From positions 806,001-870,000 of the forward strand of contig CP119310.1 of NCBI GenBank assembly GCA_029203185.1: a stretch of DNA of 64,000 nt. The letters are read 5' to 3'. Below the pieces are notes generated by a model. That model had not been told where the DNA came from, did no database searches, and was given only the letters and a program-made list of their open reading frames with translations. This document shows positions 60,594-64,000 of this stretch, one piece after another; positions within the stretch are counted from its first letter, which is position 1, and every line of letters starts with the position of its first letter. A program made the position numbers and the translations under genes. Source of the stretch: Candidatus Chryseobacterium colombiense. GTDB taxonomy: Bacteria > Bacteroidota > Bacteroidia > Flavobacteriales > Weeksellaceae.

Positions 60594-61493
60594 ATGAAAA
60601 AAATCTTTTTCACTTTTTTTATAATTATGCTTTCACAGGCAAAAGCTCAGATAGATCCGGTGAAATATCCTACCTATACGAGTGTAGAAGACGCCTTGAA
60701 AAGCGGACAGACTGTTTACAGCATAAGTTTGAGAGGAAAAACAATGTTTAATCTTCCAACTGAAATTCAACAGCTACCATCAATTTTTTTTCTGAATTTG
60801 ATGGAAAATAAATTTGAGAAAATGGATGAGTCTATTTTTACACTAAAAGAACTCACTATTTTAAATCTGAATGAAAACAGCATTAAATTCATTCCTAATG
60901 AAATTGCGGAACTTCAGAAATTGGAAAGCTTTTCGATCAATTTAAATGAACTGACAAGCATTAATCCAAATCTGGCAAAACTTCAGAAACTGAAAGTGGT
61001 CCATCTTGACGCCAATAATCTGAACGTATTTCCTGAAGCATTATTAAAAATCCCGAGTTTGGAGGAAATTAATTTACAGGGAAATCAGATCAGTTTTATT
61101 GCTAAAGATTTAGATAAAATTAAAAATTTAAAATCATTGAATCTGGCCTCCAATCAGATCAAAGATTTAGGGAAACTAGAATTTCCCAAGCAATTAAAAT
61201 ATTTAGAATTACAGCAAAATTCAATATCCAAACTTCCGGATGATCTATTTAAAGCAAAAAATCTGGAATTTTTAAATGTAAGTCAGAATAACATCAAAGA
61301 AATTTCACCTCAAGTAAAAGGTCTGAAAAATGTAGTCAGTATGAATCTAGCCAATAATAGTCTAAAAGATCTTCCAACTGAATTTTCACAATTGAAAAAC
61401 CTTAAAACATTAATATTAACGGGCAATCCAATGGAAAAAGCAACCATTGAAAAACTAAAAGCCATGATGCCGGAAACCCAAATTTATTTCTAG
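60594..61493 (+). CDS. Leucine-rich repeat protein
   Basis: The 299-residue exported protein has a signal peptide (ends AKAQ). From about residue 50 it consists of nine or ten leucine-rich repeats of about 22-24 residues, with the pattern LxxLxLxxNxIxxI (for example LKELTILNLNENSIKFIP and LEEINLQGNQISFI). LRR arcs bind proteins; the partner is unknown. The last repeat and its cap finish at MMPETQIYF. It is convergent with the SUI1 gene, ending three bases before its stop codon, with no terminator seen between. Confidence 0.88.
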   Translation: MKKIFFTFFIIMLSQAKAQIDPVKYPTYTSVEDALKSGQTVYSISLRGKTMFNLPTEIQQLPSIFFLNLMENKFEKMDESIFTLKELTILNLNENSIKFIPNEIAELQKLESFSINLNELTSINPNLAKLQKLKVVHLDANNLNVFPEALLKIPSLEEINLQGNQISFIAKDLDKIKNLKSLNLASNQIKDLGKLEFPKQLKYLELQQNSISKLPDDLFKAKNLEFLNVSQNNIKEISPQVKGLKNVVSMNLANNSLKDLPTEFSQLKNLKTLILTGNPMEKATIEKLKAMMPETQIYF

Positions 61494-61496
61494 AAT

Positions 61497-61820
61497 TTAC
61501 CCGCCGACTCTTTTAGTTTTATATCCCATCTCCTTAAGGATATTCATTATTTTATCACGATTGTCACCTTGAATAATAATCGTTCCGTCCTTTTCAGAAC
61601 CACCTATTCCAAGTGTGGTTTTTATTTTTTTTGAGATGTTTTTCAGTTCTTCTTCGCTTCCTTCCCAACCTTCAACAATCGTTACAGGTTTACCGTTTCT
61701 GCCTTTCTTCTCAAACTTGCATACCAAGGGTTCTTTCTGCTTGAACTGCTCTTCAGGCATCTCAAAATCCTGCTCATCATGATCAGGAAAAAGGTTCTTC
61801 AATTGATCTCTTAAATCCAT
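61497..61820 (-). CDS. SUI1/eIF1 family translation factor, YciH-like
   Basis: The 107-residue protein matches the bacterial SUI1 family. The N-terminal third is variable and acidic (LFPDHDEQDFEMPEEQFK). The core is KKGRNGKPVTIVEGWEGSE, then LKNISKKIKTTLGIGGSEKDGTIIIQGDN, ending GYKTKRVGG, as in the bacterial YciH group. YciH modulates initiation fidelity and is not essential in E. coli. It is a single gene. Confidence 0.92.
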   Translation of the reverse strand: MDLRDQLKNLFPDHDEQDFEMPEEQFKQKEPLVCKFEKKGRNGKPVTIVEGWEGSEEELKNISKKIKTTLGIGGSEKDGTIIIQGDNRDKIMNILKEMGYKTKRVGG

Positions 61821-61899
61821 GAAACAAAATTAATAAAATTCCAAGAAAGAAAAGACAGGCAGATAGGTTTTAATCTTACGTAAACTTTATTCTCAAAGT

Positions 61900-62460
61900 T
61901 TATGAATAGTATTTAACTTTTAATAATTCCAAGTTTTCAGGAAGTCCTTCTTTTACATTTTTATTAATTTGCTCCCAATCTTCATAGTTTTCAAGATGAA
62001 ACCCTTTATAAAAAGATATAAACTCTTTTATTTCTTTACTAATTAATTCTAAATCTCCATAAATTTTTTGAAGAGCCAAATCATAAAAGTCTCCATAACC
62101 ATACAAAAATGTATTTTCTAAATCTGTCAATCCTTTATAGTAAGTAATTTCATTAATTATTAATGAAACCTTGCGCATGTTTACATTTTCTGTTTCCAAA
62201 AGATTTGAAAGTATACCAATTACAGCTCTTGAAACGACTTCAATATTAAAGTTTTGAGCATTGCAGTTTAAAATTGAGATCACGTCACTTATATTTCTTG
62301 AGCCTGTTGCTAATTCAATGATATCATGATCAAGTCCATTGGGAGAATCAATAACTTTATCCGCCCAGTCTATTATAGATTTAATGTCAATTACATTTTT
62401 CTTCAAGAGAATTTCATAGACTTTAAACAGGTTTTGATATTTATTATTAATAATTTTCAT
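61900..62460 (-). CDS. Orphan soluble helical protein
   Basis: The 186-residue product has no signal peptide or membrane helix. It is acidic and helical (NLFKVYEILLKKNVIDIKSIIDW, EFISFYKGFHLENYEDWEQIN). The order of helices with an acidic, aromatic C-terminal third is reminiscent of small immunity-type proteins, but no toxin gene is adjacent and no family is recognised. It is minus strand and lies between the SUI1 gene and gpmI. Confidence 0.6.
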   Translation of the reverse strand: MKIINNKYQNLFKVYEILLKKNVIDIKSIIDWADKVIDSPNGLDHDIIELATGSRNISDVISILNCNAQNFNIEVVSRAVIGILSNLLETENVNMRKVSLIINEITYYKGLTDLENTFLYGYGDFYDLALQKIYGDLELISKEIKEFISFYKGFHLENYEDWEQINKNVKEGLPENLELLKVKYYS

Positions 62461-62628
62461 AGGACCAAAATAGTTATTATCAATTCCAAATAGATGAAAT
62501 TACTGATTTTTTTAAATTTTAACTGGAATTTTCAAACCTCAAATTTTTCTTTTGTTACGATACATACAAAGATTACTATTTTAAATAAAATTTAAGCCTG
62601 TCAATTCTTTCATTCATTTCAAAATAAA

Positions 62629-62636
62629 TAAATTTG
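62629..62636 (+). promoter_or_regulatory. gpmI promoter -7 element
   Basis: TAAATTTG matches TAnnTTTG and ends 19 bases before the gpmI ATG. The -33 region is A/T-rich without a clear TTTG. Confidence 0.6.
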
Positions 62637-62655
62637 TAGTACAAAAGTTTACATA

Positions 62656-64000
62656 ATGTCAAAAAAAGCAATATTGGCCATTCTTGACGGATGGGGATTG
62701 GGAATGAATCCGGACGTTTCAGCACTAGATAAAGCAAACACACCATTTATAGATAACTGTCTTAAAAACTATCCTCATACTACGCTTGAAGCGAGTGGTT
62801 TGGCGGTAGGTTTACCGGCTGGACAAATGGGGAATTCAGAGGTAGGTCACATGAACCTGGGAGCAGGAAGAGTGGTTTATCAAAACCTGGTAAAGCTGAA
62901 TATGGCGGTTGAAAACGGAACTCTGGGACAGGAAAAAGTTATTCAGGATGCCTTTGAATATGCCAAAAAAGAGAACAAAAAAGTACACTTTATCGGATTG
63001 GTTTCCAATGGAGGAGTACATTCACATATCAATCACCTTAAAGGTCTTTTAACAGCAGCGCATGAATCTGGGCTAAATGAAAATGTCTTCGTGCACGCGC
63101 TTACAGACGGACGTGACTGCGATCCGCATTCCGGAAAAGGTTTTATCGAAGAACTTCAGAACCACATGGAGTCTACTACGGGAAAACTGGCAACCATTGT
63201 CGGAAGATATTATGCGATGGACAGAGATAAAAGATGGGAGCGTGTAAAGCTAGCTTATGATGCATTGGTAGAAGGAATTGGAGAACAATCTACAGACGCT
63301 TTGGCTTCGATTCAGAAATCGTATGATAATAATGTGACGGATGAGTTCATCAAACCCATTATTCTGGTCAATACAACCGAAACAGGAAATGTAGTTCCGG
63401 TTGCTAAAATTATTGATAATGATGTGGTAATCTGTTTCAATTTCCGTACAGACAGAGGTCGTGAAATTACAGAAGTGCTTTCTCAGAAAGATTTCCCGGA
63501 ATATTTCATGAGAAAACTTAACCTTTATTATATTACGCTAACCAATTACGATAAGACTTTCCAGAATGTTCATGTTGTTTTCGATGAAGAAGTATTGCAT
63601 GAGACTATGGGAGAAGTGTTGGAAAGAAATCATAAAACACAGATCAGAATTGCTGAAACGGAGAAATATCCTCACGTTACCTTTTTCTTTTCAGGAGGTC
63701 GTGAAGAAGAATTTGTTGGCGAAAGAAGACTGCTTTGCCCAAGTCCAAAAGATGTTCCTACTTATGATCTGAAACCTGAAATGTCTGCTTATGATATTAC
63801 CAATGCAATCATTCCCGAACTGGAAAATGAGACTGCAGATTTTATATGTCTTAACTTTGCGAACACTGATATGGTAGGTCATACAGGTGTTTTTTCAGCA
63901 GCAGTAAAAGCAGCAGAAGTTGTAGATTCTTGTATCGAAAAAGTAGCTACAACAGCTTACGAGCATGGTTATGCAGTTTTCATTTTGGCAGACCACGGAA
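62656..64000 (+). CDS. gpmI: 2,3-bisphosphoglycerate-independent phosphoglycerate mutase, 3' truncated by the window
   Basis: GpmI interconverts 3- and 2-phosphoglycerate in glycolysis and gluconeogenesis using manganese. The frame is open from the ATG at 62656 to the window end, giving about 448 of the usual ~510 residues. The N-terminus is KKAILAILDGWGLG with the metal-binding DGWG. The phosphoserine nucleophile is S61 in GQMGNSEVGHMNLGAG. Later motifs include HALTDGRDCDPHSG, VGRYYAMDRDKRWERV, and ICLNFANTDMVGHTG, ending at FILADHG. The last metal ligands continue beyond the window. Confidence 0.96.
   Translation, partial: MSKKAILAILDGWGLGMNPDVSALDKANTPFIDNCLKNYPHTTLEASGLAVGLPAGQMGNSEVGHMNLGAGRVVYQNLVKLNMAVENGTLGQEKVIQDAFEYAKKENKKVHFIGLVSNGGVHSHINHLKGLLTAAHESGLNENVFVHALTDGRDCDPHSGKGFIEELQNHMESTTGKLATIVGRYYAMDRDKRWERVKLAYDALVEGIGEQSTDALASIQKSYDNNVTDEFIKPIILVNTTETGNVVPVAKIIDNDVVICFNFRTDRGREITEVLSQKDFPEYFMRKLNLYYITLTNYDKTFQNVHVVFDEEVLHETMGEVLERNHKTQIRIAETEKYPHVTFFFSGGREEEFVGERRLLCPSPKDVPTYDLKPEMSAYDITNAIIPELENETADFICLNFANTDMVGHTGVFSAAVKAAEVVDSCIEKVATTAYEHGYAVFILADHG

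Noticed and set aside
61900..62460. Toxin-antitoxin or immunity locus
   Set aside because: No toxin or effector gene is adjacent; similarity to immunity proteins is only a general impression.
1..64000. tRNA, rRNA, prophage, insertion sequence or integrase
   Set aside because: No such gene or clear terminal repeats with target duplications were recognised on either strand by reading; a tRNA scan was not possible.

Overview
The window looks like chromosomal DNA of a flavobacterium, most likely a Chryseobacterium-type member of the Weeksellaceae (inference from gene content; no rRNA is present to prove it). Supporting signs are AT-rich DNA, starts without Shine-Dalgarno sequences, promoters with the Bacteroidota -7 element TAnnTTTG, a SusC/SusD pair, type IX secretion (T9SS) sorting domains, a GLPGLI protein, and an ATP synthase operon without atpD/atpC. 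No tRNA, rRNA, CRISPR array, prophage, insertion sequence or integrase was recognised.

Layout. 1-3400: a cluster of small outer-membrane beta-barrel genes, three of them tandem paralogues. 3400-11080: ffh (minus strand), then a small membrane protein and atpB-E-F-H-[exported unknown]-A-G. 11150-15730: a T9SS cargo protein, a large repetitive surface protein, a CNNM/HlyC-type transporter and clpS. 15727-22440 (minus): an exported protein with two M28 peptidase paralogues, one lacking key catalytic residues, then a DUF1015 gene with serA and serC. 22550-31000: ferredoxin and a divergent LuxC-type acyl-CoA reductase, a BI-1 family membrane protein, a peroxiredoxin/thioredoxin group, an M16 peptidase and a PLP aminotransferase. 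31100-36400: a GLPGLI protein, rsmG, a lipoprotein, a DUF922 protein and an AddB-like nuclease. 36580-37760: a glutaryl-CoA dehydrogenase-like enzyme.

37870-51610 is the most coherent accessory region: a polysaccharide utilisation locus (PUL). A Nudix-fold regulator with a degenerate catalytic box and an MFS transporter lie divergent to susC-susD-lipoprotein-GH30-GH3, followed by GH16 and a second GH30. This enzyme set fits use of a beta-1,3/1,6-glucan such as laminarin or fungal wall glucan: surface binding and cutting, SusCD import, trimming to glucose by GH3, and uptake by the MFS carrier. No SusR, hybrid two-component regulator or ECF-sigma/anti-sigma pair accompanies it.

51780-64000: fabI, a stress-type helical protein, tag, orphan genes, a uridine phosphorylase-like gene, a di-haem peroxidase with a long non-haem N-terminal domain, a PhoX-like T9SS-sorted protein, a leucine-rich repeat protein, a SUI1 family protein and the start of gpmI, cut by the window end. 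Several intergenic palindromes resemble REP-type repeats; three copies (near 11.7, 36.4 and 49.2 kb) appear to belong to one family.
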